Shown here piece after piece: positions 1 through 5,847 of a DNA stretch of 64,000 bases (within the stretch, counting starts at the first letter, position 1; each line of letters begins with the position of its first letter). Below the pieces are notes generated by a model, which was given only the letters and a program-made list of their open reading frames with translations, did not search any database and was not told the DNA's origin. Source of the stretch: Frateuria hangzhouensis (lineage in GTDB: Bacteria; Pseudomonadota; Gammaproteobacteria; Xanthomonadales; Rhodanobacteraceae); the NCBI RefSeq assembly GCF_026410505.1, contig NZ_JAPMIU010000013.1, forward strand, positions 1 to 64,000, in the 5' to 3' direction. Both the position numbers and the translations under genes were made by a program.

Positions 1-59
1 CCGGCTTCCGCCTCACGCAGGAAGCCGATGATCTGCTCTTCGGAAAAACGCTTCTTCAC
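1..59 (-). CDS. IS3-family transposase OrfA, N-terminal fragment
   Basis: Only the first 19 or so codons are inside the window; the gene runs off the left edge. Read on the minus strand from a GTG at 57-59, the peptide begins VKKRFSEEQIIGFLREAE, the typical start of OrfA (helix-turn-helix subunit) in the IS407-like group of IS3 transposases. A good ribosome binding site, AAGGAG, lies 7 bases upstream of the GTG. In this family OrfB, the DDE integrase, is made by frameshifting from OrfA; it would lie outside the window. Assignment is from family knowledge of this N-terminus. Confidence 0.8.
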   Translation of the reverse strand, partial: MKKRFSEEQIIGFLREAEA

Positions 60-130
60 GTCCAATCTCCTTCGAATGGGGGATTGGACTCCAAACCGAT
101 GTGCTACTCAAAGGCGGGGGGACGTCGCCA
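1..130 (-). mobile_element. End of an IS3-family insertion sequence
   Basis: The GC-rich stretch holding the orfA start ends abruptly at about 130, where AT-rich DNA begins. On the minus strand the boundary reads TGGCGACGTCCCCCCGCC, starting with TG as IS3-family terminal repeats do. The other end and the target duplication lie outside the window, so the exact boundary is inferred. The IS sits at or inside the left part of the integrated element that follows. Confidence 0.6.
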
Positions 131-140
131 TAGATATAAT

Positions 141-281
141 TTTGCCCCACTTTCTACTAAGAATATTTTTAGTACAAACGTGAACAAGAGTTTGAGTCAT
201 TTTCTACTAAGTATATTTTTAGTAGGTTTTGACTCAAGGTTGTCCCATTTCTACTAGGATATTCTAGTAAGTTTGGGACAA
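141..281. repeat. Three tandem nested palindromes with covarying arms
   Basis: Three units start about every 50 bases. Each has an inner dyad: TACTAA/TTAGTA in units 1 (near 154-174) and 2 (near 204-224), TACTAG/CTAGTA in unit 3 (252-257/264-269). Units 2 and 3 add an outer 8-base dyad: TTGAGTCA (192-199) with TGACTCAA (230-237), and TTGTCCCA (240-247) with TGGGACAA (274-281). Unit 1 has only a degenerate outer pair. The outer arms differ between units 2 and 3 but stay complementary. The block lies just downstream of the helicase stop codon. Role unknown: RNA stem-loops at the transcript end, DNA hairpins, or operator/origin sites. Confidence 0.75.
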
Positions 282-285
282 GAAG

Positions 286-1761
286 TTAGACTGGCTTGAG
301 TAGGCGCTTAATCTTGCTTTGATTAGTGCCGAGTTCCCTAGCAATATCCCTTTGCGTATAACCCTTAGCCTTAAGGGCTAGAACCTGTGCCGCTAGAGAC
401 TCATTCTTAGCCTCTCTCTCAGCCCTAGCATCTGTACGCTTCTTCAGAGGAGGGTATTCTAGGAGTTCCTCAGAGAGGCAACGAATACCATCTAGAGCGT
501 TTACAAGCTTCTGAGCTTGGGTATAGCTGGTAACGATATGGTAAGTAGGTTCCTTACAATCTTCGTCTCTTAGCTTGGTTCTAGAGGCGAACTGTAAGAG
601 CTGATCATCTTCCCTCTGCCACCTAAGAGCTTGCTTACCTTCCTCTAGGGGAATACCCATCTTGTCTAGCATACGGTTAATAGGGGCTAGTTCATGGGGA
701 GCAGGATTACCGTGGAGCATATGAATGGAGATATGTTTGTCTCTCCACTCATTCATACCCCTAGTGTCAAACGGGGTTCTTTCTACATTCTCAGGAAGGA
801 CAGGCTTACACCATTCATGGGAAGCAAAGATAGCTTTGTCTTTGCCAATGAACTCTAAGGCTCTGTCTAGACACTTCTGTCCAAAACATTCTGAGTTCCA
901 CTCCTTAGCCACAGTGCCATCAGGCATAGTTAGGAGCATAGCCTTAGACACATAAGCCCCAGGAGCGTCCTTAATCAAGGGGAGGATGATAGGACAGCTA
1001 GTTCTTAGGGAGGGCTTCTTCTCTCTCCTAACAAAGAATCCACTACGCTCTAGGTGCTGAACCGCTAAGCCTTGATCTACGTTAGCCCCCATAAGGGTTA
1101 CTGATTCCGCATGAGTAAAGGGCTTAGTGAAGTCTGTATAACCTTCAATACAGACAGTGACCATAGGCTTACCCTTGGCGTCTGTACGGGGGGTAGCTGT
1201 TACAGACTTAGTGGGGCTTAGGATGGCGTCTAGGACCATTAGGAGAGGCTTACTTCTAATCTTCCGATTCTTAGCGTCCTCAATCCCTTGGAAGTGAATC
1301 TCCCAAGCGTCAGCCTGCATAGCCTCATTGAGGAGGAGGCTCCCATCCTCAGCACAATCCCCAACAAAGGGAGCAATAGCAATCTCAAACTCCTTACCGA
1401 GCATCTGAAAGCTATCAATAGCTTCAACCTTGAGCGCCTCATCTACTACTAGCTCCCAACCCTTAAGGTGGGAAGGGTCAATAGAGGCTAGACACTTATG
1501 CGTAATGATAAGTAGAGGGGATTGCTTCTTAACTAGCTGCTCATTCGTTGTCTTAATGACAGAACCCACCTCCTGAATCTGACTAGCGAAGATAGGCATA
1601 AAGGGCTTGCCTTCCTTCTCTAGCCTCTCCATAACCTCTAGGGCTAGCTTCCTTGTAGGGGAGACATAGACATAACGCTTAGAGGGGTCTAGGTTCTCAA
1701 TAAAGAACTGAGTCTTACCTGTGCCGGGGTTTCCTGCAAATACATCAATAATCTTAGACAT
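286..1761 (-). CDS. SF2 helicase-like ATPase with C-terminal helix-turn-helix
   Basis: The protein has 491 residues. Walker A is GNPGTGKT at residues 10-17; an SF2 motif Ia-like VSPTRKLA is at 33-40, THKCL at 87-91, Walker B VVDEA at 105-109 and a motif III-like VTATP at 187-191. A degenerate motif VI-like stretch, QFASRTKLRD, lies at 390-399. Residues 463-488 (GYTQRDIARELG...) form a helix-turn-helix of the resolvase/sigma-4 kind, so the ATPase probably acts at a specific DNA site. By family it would unwind DNA for replication or partition of the element; that is inference. It is the distal gene of the minus-strand set, 274 bases after the preceding gene. I know no close named relative. Confidence 0.7.
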   Translation of the reverse strand: MSKIIDVFAGNPGTGKTQFFIENLDPSKRYVYVSPTRKLALEVMERLEKEGKPFMPIFASQIQEVGSVIKTTNEQLVKKQSPLLIITHKCLASIDPSHLKGWELVVDEALKVEAIDSFQMLGKEFEIAIAPFVGDCAEDGSLLLNEAMQADAWEIHFQGIEDAKNRKIRSKPLLMVLDAILSPTKSVTATPRTDAKGKPMVTVCIEGYTDFTKPFTHAESVTLMGANVDQGLAVQHLERSGFFVRREKKPSLRTSCPIILPLIKDAPGAYVSKAMLLTMPDGTVAKEWNSECFGQKCLDRALEFIGKDKAIFASHEWCKPVLPENVERTPFDTRGMNEWRDKHISIHMLHGNPAPHELAPINRMLDKMGIPLEEGKQALRWQREDDQLLQFASRTKLRDEDCKEPTYHIVTSYTQAQKLVNALDGIRCLSEELLEYPPLKKRTDARAEREAKNESLAAQVLALKAKGYTQRDIARELGTNQSKIKRLLKPV

Positions 1762-1875
1762 GACTTCTCCGTGGCCAGCTTATGCTGACTCATATATGTA
1801 ATGTTGAAATATCTAGGGAAGAAATAGACTTTCCATCTCCCCGATTGGCGAAAAAATTTTCTCGCCCTAATCCTT

Positions 1876-1935
1876 GTTCCTCTTGCACCACATAACCATG
1901 TTATGCCTATAGCCCTTAGGCTAATAAAGAGGAAC
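1876..1935. repeat. Cloverleaf-like palindrome upstream of the helicase gene
   Basis: An outer 9-base perfect dyad, GTTCCTCTT (1876-1884) with AAGAGGAAC (1927-1935), encloses two smaller hairpins: CATAAC-CAT-GTTATG (1891-1905) and GCCTA/TAGGC (1905-1909/1917-1921). Together they can fold as a three-way junction in DNA or RNA. It lies in the 1762-2035 intergenic space, which has no other coding capacity I can see. Possible roles are an origin or nick site, a leader structure for the helicase transcript, or a terminator-like element. Confidence 0.65.
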
Positions 1936-1950
1936 TAATATAACGCTCTC

Positions 1951-2020
1951 TAAGCCCCTTCTAATCTCTCCCCTATACCAACCCTAGGGGTTAATAGAGA
2001 GAATGCTTTAGAGGGGCTTA
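1951..2020. repeat. Nested hairpin in the 1762-2035 intergenic region
   Basis: TAAGCCCCT (1951-1959) pairs with AGGGGCTTA (2012-2020), and the stem continues past a bulge. Inside it TCTCTC pairs with GAGAGA, and CCCCTA (1970-1975) pairs with TAGGGG (1985-1990). The arm motif GGGGCTTA recurs at 3249-3256 near the integrase end, so it is a repeated motif of the element. Function unknown. Confidence 0.6.
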
Positions 2021-2035
2021 TATGAGCTTACAGGG

Positions 2036-2302
2036 CTACTTAATACTAAACCCCAGGTCATCAATAGACTTTCTAAGGATACGCTCAGAAGTCCATACCT
2101 CACCTAGCTGACAATTCTTGGGAAGGTTAGTACAGACGTATAGACCATCCTGTCTTAGCTGGTAGGTAACGCCCATATACGTCTTAGGCTCACCAATGAG
2201 CTTAGAGTTCTTCTCCTTAATATAGGAGTCAGCCTCTACAGCCCTAGCCTTACGCTCATCTCTATAAGCCTGTTCCTCAGGCGATACATAATTACTCCCC
2301 AT
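2036..2302 (-). CDS. Small protein of unknown function
   Basis: An 88-residue charged, soluble protein; I do not recognise it. The N-terminal half is rich in Lys, Glu and Arg. A short central part (residues about 40-65) with alternating hydrophobic residues could be a small beta fold. No signal peptide or membrane segment is visible. It overlaps the end of the preceding 98-residue gene by 11 bases, so the two are probably translationally coupled. Codon use (AGG Arg, CTA/CTT Leu) matches the rest of the element. Being in an operon with a winged-helix protein makes a regulatory or replication role plausible but unproven. Confidence 0.6.
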   Translation of the reverse strand: MGSNYVSPEEQAYRDERKARAVEADSYIKEKNSKLIGEPKTYMGVTYQLRQDGLYVCTNLPKNCQLGEVWTSERILRKSIDDLGFSIK

Positions 2303-2588
2303 TGTTAGTCTCCTCTTTCTTCTTATTGTTAGGGTTAGTCATCTCATCCATTAGAGCGTTCCATAGCTCTGTCTGAGCCTTAACCGTAGCGTGTCTACCG
2401 CTCAATACAGAGCCACCTTCTACGCCTGTTACCTTTCCTTGTTCGTCTCTAGTGACGATAGAAGGCTTAGCCTTAGGTGTTTCCCTATTCATCTGAGCGT
2501 CTAAGCTCTGTCGAATTAGTGGATCATTCTTATATAGGCTAACTAGCGTCTCAGCCTTAGCCTGTTCCCATAGCTTATCTACGCTCAT
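2292..2588 (-). CDS. Small protein of unknown function
   Basis: A 98-residue protein that I do not recognise. It has a probable helical N-terminus (about residues 1-33), a Gly/Ser-rich middle (VTGVEGGSVLSGR) and a charged Lys/Glu/Asn-rich tail, with no membrane segment. Its start codon overlaps the stop of the winged-helix gene by 4 bases (ATGA), and its end overlaps the next gene. It is therefore the middle member of a tightly coupled three-gene operon. The layout (DNA-binding protein followed by small acidic or basic proteins) resembles control or replication modules of small phages and plasmids; this is inference only. Confidence 0.6.
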   Translation of the reverse strand: MSVDKLWEQAKAETLVSLYKNDPLIRQSLDAQMNRETPKAKPSIVTRDEQGKVTGVEGGSVLSGRHATVKAQTELWNALMDEMTNPNNKKKEETNNGE

Positions 2589-2851
2589 AGCTCCACCACC
2601 TTATAACGGCTAGCCTTAGTAACTCCTTCCTTAGAGCGTTCCTTCTCAATTAGGTTACGCTTAATAAGCTTAGCTAGGTTATGTCTTACAGCGTTAAGGC
2701 TAAGGCCAGTCATACGACCTAGCTTAGTTACGCTAATAGTTGTCCATCCGTCAGCTTCTACATTGTTCTTAATGATGATGTAGATGAGCTTAGATGAGAG
2801 AGTGTCTAGCCCCTTGCTAGGGGAAGAGATTAGTTGGTCAATAAGTGACAT
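2585..2851 (-). CDS. Winged-helix DNA-binding protein
   Basis: An 88-residue protein that is essentially one winged-helix domain. Residues about 40-70 (ISVTKLGRMTGLSLNAVRHN followed by LAKLIKRNLIEKE) read as helix, turn, recognition helix, third helix and wing strands, as in MarR/Rep-like winged helices. It is the first gene of the three-gene set. The 413-base non-coding region directly upstream (2852-3264) holds repeated motifs that could be its binding sites. It could be a repressor of the element or a minimal replication initiator; the sequence does not decide. No cysteines or ligand domain are present. Confidence 0.65.
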   Translation of the reverse strand: MSLIDQLISSPSKGLDTLSSKLIYIIIKNNVEADGWTTISVTKLGRMTGLSLNAVRHNLAKLIKRNLIEKERSKEGVTKASRYKVVEL

Positions 2852-2878
2852 TGTTGTTACTCCTGTTGGTTGTTACGT

Positions 2879-2895
2879 CCTAGCTTCTTGCTAGG
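2879..2895. repeat. CCTAGC-TTCTT-GCTAGG hairpin upstream of the winged-helix gene
   Basis: A perfect 6-base dyad with a 5-base loop, about 28-44 bases upstream of the winged-helix start codon. It is in the right place for an operator or a leader hairpin of that operon. Function is inferred from position only. Confidence 0.5.
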
Positions 2896-2951
2896 TGTTC
2901 TATATGTACTATCGAGATTAGAGGGAAAAGTACCCCATTCTTGTTGCTACT

Positions 2952-3094
2952 TATTTCGTACCTACATACATTGACTGTAAAAGTAGGGAAAACTCCTTCA
3001 AAATTATTCTGACAAAAGATCAATGCTTACCTACTACTACCTAGAAAGTAGGGAAAACTACGGGAAAACTGGTAGTACCTACCTACTACTACCT
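2952..3094. repeat. Iteron-like repeats, candidate origin or operator region
   Basis: Within the 413-base gap between the winged-helix gene and the integrase, GTAGGGAAAACT occurs at 2983-2994 and 3048-3059, with a shortened copy (GGGAAAACT) at 3062-3070, one helical turn after the second. ACCTACTACTACCT occurs at 3029-3042 and 3081-3094. CCTACT and AGTAGG are mutual complements, so the repeats can also pair. AT-rich DNA follows at 3095-3130. Direct repeats next to an initiator-sized winged-helix gene are typical of iteron origins, but an operator array is equally possible. Confidence 0.5.
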
Positions 3095-3167
3095 CAAATA
3101 TGGGTAAATACTTTCCAAACTATTTTCCTCATGTTGTCCTTTGTGTGTCCAAAAGTGACGCATAAGA

Positions 3168-3268
3168 AAGCCCTGTAAGGCTCACCTAACCCCCAACTAA
3201 TACCTGAGTACTAGGGAGAGGCTACGATGGCCGTACAGGGCTTCTATGGGGCTTACAGAGGGGGTTAG
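3168..3268. repeat. Interlocking palindromes at the 3' end of the integrase gene
   Basis: AAGCCCTGTA (3168-3177) is perfectly complementary to TACAGGGCTT (3234-3243). CTAACCCCC (3186-3194) pairs with GGGGGTTAG (3260-3268), which overlaps the integrase stop codon. CTGTAAG (3173-3179) can alternatively pair with CTTACAG (3252-3258). The pairings cross, so alternative or pseudoknot folds are possible. It may serve as terminator for the integrase transcript or as a recombination-related site. Confidence 0.5.
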
Positions 3269-4239
3269 TCTATTAGGTGGAGAACATCTTTAGCTTGTAG
3301 GTGGGTGTATCTGGCTACGCTCCTAGGGTCTCTATGTCCGCTAACAACCATAATCTGAGCGTTGTTAAGCCCCTTCCTAGCTACGTTGGTAATCCGGGTA
3401 TGGCGTAGCTGGTGGAGCCTTATAGAGTCAGGGAGTCCTAGCCTTTCCCTAGCCCTCTTAACAGCGTTGGTGACGCTATGGGGCTTGATGTTGAACACCC
3501 TGTCATTAGGTAAGAGCTTAAGATGGAAACGCTCCATAGCCTCTCTTAGAAGCTCTACAGCCCTATGCGTAAGGGGTACGTTCCTAGTGCCTGTCTTACC
3601 GTCTATAACGTCTGCTATGCGTTCCTCTAAGTGGAGACAAGAGGGAGTTAGCTTGATTATCTCTGACCTACGCATAGCGGTTTCATAAGCTATCTCTACG
3701 ATTATTCGCATCATAGGCTTAAGCCTTCCTAGGAGAGCGTCTAGCTCTGCCCTACTCACCACCTTGTCATTAGGCTTACTAGCTGGGGGCATAACTAGGC
3801 CCGCTACAGGATTGGTTACGTCTAAGAGAAGCTCCCTTATGGCGTACCTGTAGAAGCGGGAGAGGAACGCTAGTTGGCACCTACACGTCTCACTCTTCAC
3901 TTGCTTAAGCCTAGAGAGCTTGAAGTCATTAACCATCTTTGGCGTTAGTTGGTTAATGGGGAGGGGGAACACTTGCCCTAGCTGCCTAGCCATGAGGCTA
4001 GCTTTCCAATAGCTCTCTCTGTCCTTTAGCTTGGCTTCGGCATAGGCCATGCCTAGTTCCTCCACCGTAGGCCACTGAGACGCCTCAGTGAGCTTAGAGA
4101 GCTTGTGTAGGGACTCAGCCTGAGTAGCCCACGCCTCAGCTAGCTCCCTTGTGGGGAACGTCTTAGACCTGGGGGATTCTCCCTTGATGCGTACCTGTAC
4201 GTTCCAGCTACCGGAACGGAGCATTCTGAGCGTTGCCAT
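3265..4239 (-). CDS. int: Tyrosine recombinase (phage-type integrase)
   Basis: The protein has 324 residues, the usual length for the family. The N-terminal arm-binding and core-binding part (to about residue 155) is followed by a catalytic domain with all expected residues: Arg190 in ETAMRRSEI, Lys215 in GKTG, His276 and Arg279 in HQLRHT, His302 in SGHRD and the nucleophile Tyr311 in ARYTHL. It integrates and excises the element at the tRNA-Val gene, whose 3' part lies 62 bases upstream of the start codon. The ribosome binding site AGGAG precedes the ATG. Arg codons are mainly AGG/AGA, unlike the host genes. Confidence 0.92.
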   Translation of the reverse strand: MATLRMLRSGSWNVQVRIKGESPRSKTFPTRELAEAWATQAESLHKLSKLTEASQWPTVEELGMAYAEAKLKDRESYWKASLMARQLGQVFPLPINQLTPKMVNDFKLSRLKQVKSETCRCQLAFLSRFYRYAIRELLLDVTNPVAGLVMPPASKPNDKVVSRAELDALLGRLKPMMRIIVEIAYETAMRRSEIIKLTPSCLHLEERIADVIDGKTGTRNVPLTHRAVELLREAMERFHLKLLPNDRVFNIKPHSVTNAVKRARERLGLPDSIRLHQLRHTRITNVARKGLNNAQIMVVSGHRDPRSVARYTHLQAKDVLHLID

Positions 4240-4300
4240 GAGTGAACTCCTGTAGTTAAGGGGAGTTCCTCAGTGCAGATAAGCCCTTGATTCTCAGAGT

Positions 4301-4347
4301 CCTTCACACGGCAGGTGTCGCAAGTTCGATCCTTGCATCGCCCACCA
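4301..4347 (+). other. tRNA-Val(CAC) 3' fragment, attachment site of the element
   Basis: The sequence from the anticodon loop (TTCACAC, anticodon CAC) through the T arm (GCAAG-TTCGATC-CTTGC), acceptor strand ATCGCCC and ACCA end is a perfect tRNA 3' half. The 5' half is missing: upstream bases do not continue the CTGCC anticodon stem or a D arm. This is the att junction left by integration. The recreated complete tRNA-Val gene should be at the other end of the element, left of the window. The chromosome resumes at 4348, with the original tRNA terminator. Confidence 0.85.
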
Positions 4348-4355
4348 CGCCTATG

Positions 4356-4383
4356 AAAAACCCGGCCTCGCGCCGGGTTTTTT
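4356..4383 (+). terminator. Rho-independent terminator, bidirectional
   Basis: CCCGGC-CTCGC-GCCGGG stem-loop flanked by A5 and T6. It originally terminated tRNA-Val on the plus strand, and on the minus strand lies just after fimT, so it can also end the pilin operon. Confidence 0.85.
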
Positions 4384-4408
4384 GTGGTTGGTCGCCGGAG
4401 CGGGGAAA

Positions 4409-4993
4409 TCAGCCGCAACTACCGCCAGCCTCGATCGGCCGGATCGACGGACGGCCGGAAGCGGAAAGCTGAAGTTCCGACCCACGGACGCTGTCCGTGC
4501 TTTCACCGACCGTGTCTCCCTTGGACATCGCGCAGATCAGGAAATGCAGGGGCTGGTCGCCGATCACCGAGCCCTGCTGGTTGAAGCCGACCTCGTTGAC
4601 CGCGGCACCGGTCGCGTCGACCAGGCGGATACTGATGCCCGAGGCGGACTGGGTGACACGCTGCACTTCGTCGGCCGAGGTAAACGTGGCGGTCGGGCCG
4701 GGGGCCGTCTCGCGATACACCACCCAACCGCCTTCGAGCTCGTTGCTGCCGGTACAGGCGGTGCCGTCGGTACTGGCGCAGATCTGGGTGATGACGCGGC
4801 GGCTGATCGCGTCGTTGCGAGCGTACTGCAGGTCGGCCAGGATCGCGTTCGACTGCGAAGTCACCGTGTTGCGCCGGGAAAAATCGCGAAAGTTGGGCAA
4901 CGCGATGCTGGTCAGGATGGCCAGCACGATGATGGCGACCATCAACTCGATGAGGCTGAAGCCGCGCGCGGGCCTGAGCGCATGCACGATCAT
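4409..4993 (-). CDS. fimT: Type IV pilus minor pseudopilin, GspH/FimT family
   Basis: The protein has 194 residues. A short basic leader ends in G followed by FSLIELMVAI at residues 11-20, the prepilin peptidase site with the conserved Glu at mature position 5. A hydrophobic helix and a GspH-type beta domain with C-terminal Cys residues follow. Minor pseudopilins of this type prime type IV pilus assembly. It is the last gene of the minus-strand pilin operon; its start overlaps the stop of the DUF4124 gene by 4 bases. The family label FimT/GspH is secure; which paralogue it is relative to FimU is less certain. Confidence 0.85.
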   Translation of the reverse strand: MIVHALRPARGFSLIELMVAIIVLAILTSIALPNFRDFSRRNTVTSQSNAILADLQYARNDAISRRVITQICASTDGTACTGSNELEGGWVVYRETAPGPTATFTSADEVQRVTQSASGISIRLVDATGAAVNEVGFNQQGSVIGDQPLHFLICAMSKGDTVGESTDSVRGSELQLSASGRPSIRPIEAGGSCG

Positions 4994-5418
4994 GGTTTGT
5001 CCCCTGCCTTGCAGAATTGAGAAACGCGCTGCTTGGCGCGGAGCTTGGCCTGATTGCGCTGTTCGGCATCGAGTTTGGTCGCCGCGTCAGGGCTATCGCC
5101 GCTGACCACCATGCGGTCCTGCTGCAGTAGCTGCAGGTCGCTGCGCGCCGCCTCGCACGAACGCTCCCGGTAGGCATCCTGCGCCTTCTCCAAGGCATCC
5201 GTCGGCTGCGCCGGCGGCAACGGTGGCGCCGGCGCGGCCTGGGCAGCCGCCTGCCCATCCATCCTGAGCGCCTCGGCCTTGTGCCCTGGCGGCGGCGTGG
5301 CACTGAAGTGGACCGTACCGTTGGCATCGGTCCACTTGTAGTAGCTGCCATCCTGTGCCGACGCCGTCATGCACAGGCATGCCGCCATGCAAGCGATCAC
5401 TAGCTTGCCGCGAACCAT
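4990..5418 (-). CDS. Secreted DUF4124 protein in the pilin operon
   Basis: Residues about 1-21 form a signal peptide ending ASA. A DUF4124 motif follows (YYKWTDANGTVHFSATPP), a small beta domain common in Xanthomonadaceae and Pseudomonas envelope proteins. Then come a Pro/Ala-rich linker and a Gln/Arg-rich helical tail with two Cys. I chose the ATG at 5416-5418, two bases after the pilE stop, over an upstream ATG inside pilE. The position between pilE and fimT suggests a role in pilus assembly or secretion, but DUF4124 proteins have no established activity. Confidence 0.75.
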   Translation of the reverse strand: MVRGKLVIACMAACLCMTASAQDGSYYKWTDANGTVHFSATPPPGHKAEALRMDGQAAAQAAPAPPLPPAQPTDALEKAQDAYRERSCEAARSDLQLLQQDRMVVSGDSPDAATKLDAEQRNQAKLRAKQRVSQFCKAGDKP

Positions 5419-5420
5419 GC

Positions 5421-5837
5421 TCAGCGCCCCCAGCATGCCGGGTCGTTCGCGGCGGTGCCGGTCGACCCCTGGCGCCCGGCCTGGTCAAGGCTCAAGGTCT
5501 GGCATGCGTCGTCGTCGCGCTTCTGCGTTCCGGTCGCGGTCGCCACCAGCTTGAAAGTGGTGCTCGACGTATTGGCCGGATCGATGCCCACCGAGTAATA
5601 GGCGCCCGCCTGGGAACTGGAGCCGCCCAGCGACGCCAGATCCGACGCATAGGCGTTGTTGCTGTAGAGGAAGCGTTCCTGCCGGGCCGCCAGGTCGGTC
5701 AGCGCGCGCTGCGCATCCACGCGGTGGGAACGCACTCCGTACTTGCGATAGGACGGGATCGCGATCGAGGCCAGGATCGCCATGATCACCAGCACGATCA
5801 TCATCTCGATCATCGAAAAACCATGTTGCCTGCGCAT
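5421..5837 (-). CDS. pilE: Type IV pilin-like protein PilE
   Basis: A 138-residue prepilin. The leader MRRQHG precedes FSMIEMMIVLVIMAILASIAIP, with cleavage after Gly6 and Glu5 of the mature form; a pilin globular domain follows with a C-terminal disulphide pair (Cys in DDACQT and DPACWG). I use the ATG at 5835-5837 rather than the first in-frame ATG because GGGGAG precedes it and it starts 10 bases after the pilY1 stop. In Xanthomonadales and Pseudomonas PilE is a minor pilin that couples the PilVWX-PilY1 tip complex to the fibre. Confidence 0.88.
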   Translation of the reverse strand: MRRQHGFSMIEMMIVLVIMAILASIAIPSYRKYGVRSHRVDAQRALTDLAARQERFLYSNNAYASDLASLGGSSSQAGAYYSVGIDPANTSSTTFKLVATATGTQKRDDDACQTLSLDQAGRQGSTGTAANDPACWGR

Positions 5838-5847
5838 GAGACTCCCC

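Larger units (their letters stand above)
131..4347. mobile_element. Integrated mini-element (phage satellite-like) at tRNA-Val, left part cut by the window and IS
   Basis: The segment is clearly AT-richer than everything to its right, and all five genes lie on the minus strand. An integrase is adjacent to a tRNA 3' fragment. Arg is mostly AGG/AGA and Leu often CTA/CTT, unlike the CGC/CTG usage of the host genes. By eye I count about 56 CTAG tetranucleotides here against roughly ten in the remaining 59.6 kb. No capsid, portal, terminase, conjugation or toxin gene is visible, so this is either a very small satellite/plasmid-like element or the integrase end of a larger one that continues left of the IS. 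Confidence 0.8.

Noticed and set aside
141-281. CRISPR array
   Set aside because: Only three units, each palindromic with differing outer arms, no constant repeat plus unique spacer pattern, and no cas genes.
1-4347. Defence island or toxin-antitoxin pair
   Set aside because: Small genes in the element were checked for toxin, antitoxin or nuclease signatures; none recognised.
4140-4418. Minus-strand open frame with Cys-rich CKDRTCDTC stretch
   Set aside because: It is the antisense reading of the tRNA-Val fragment and integrase start; such frames are common tRNA artefacts.
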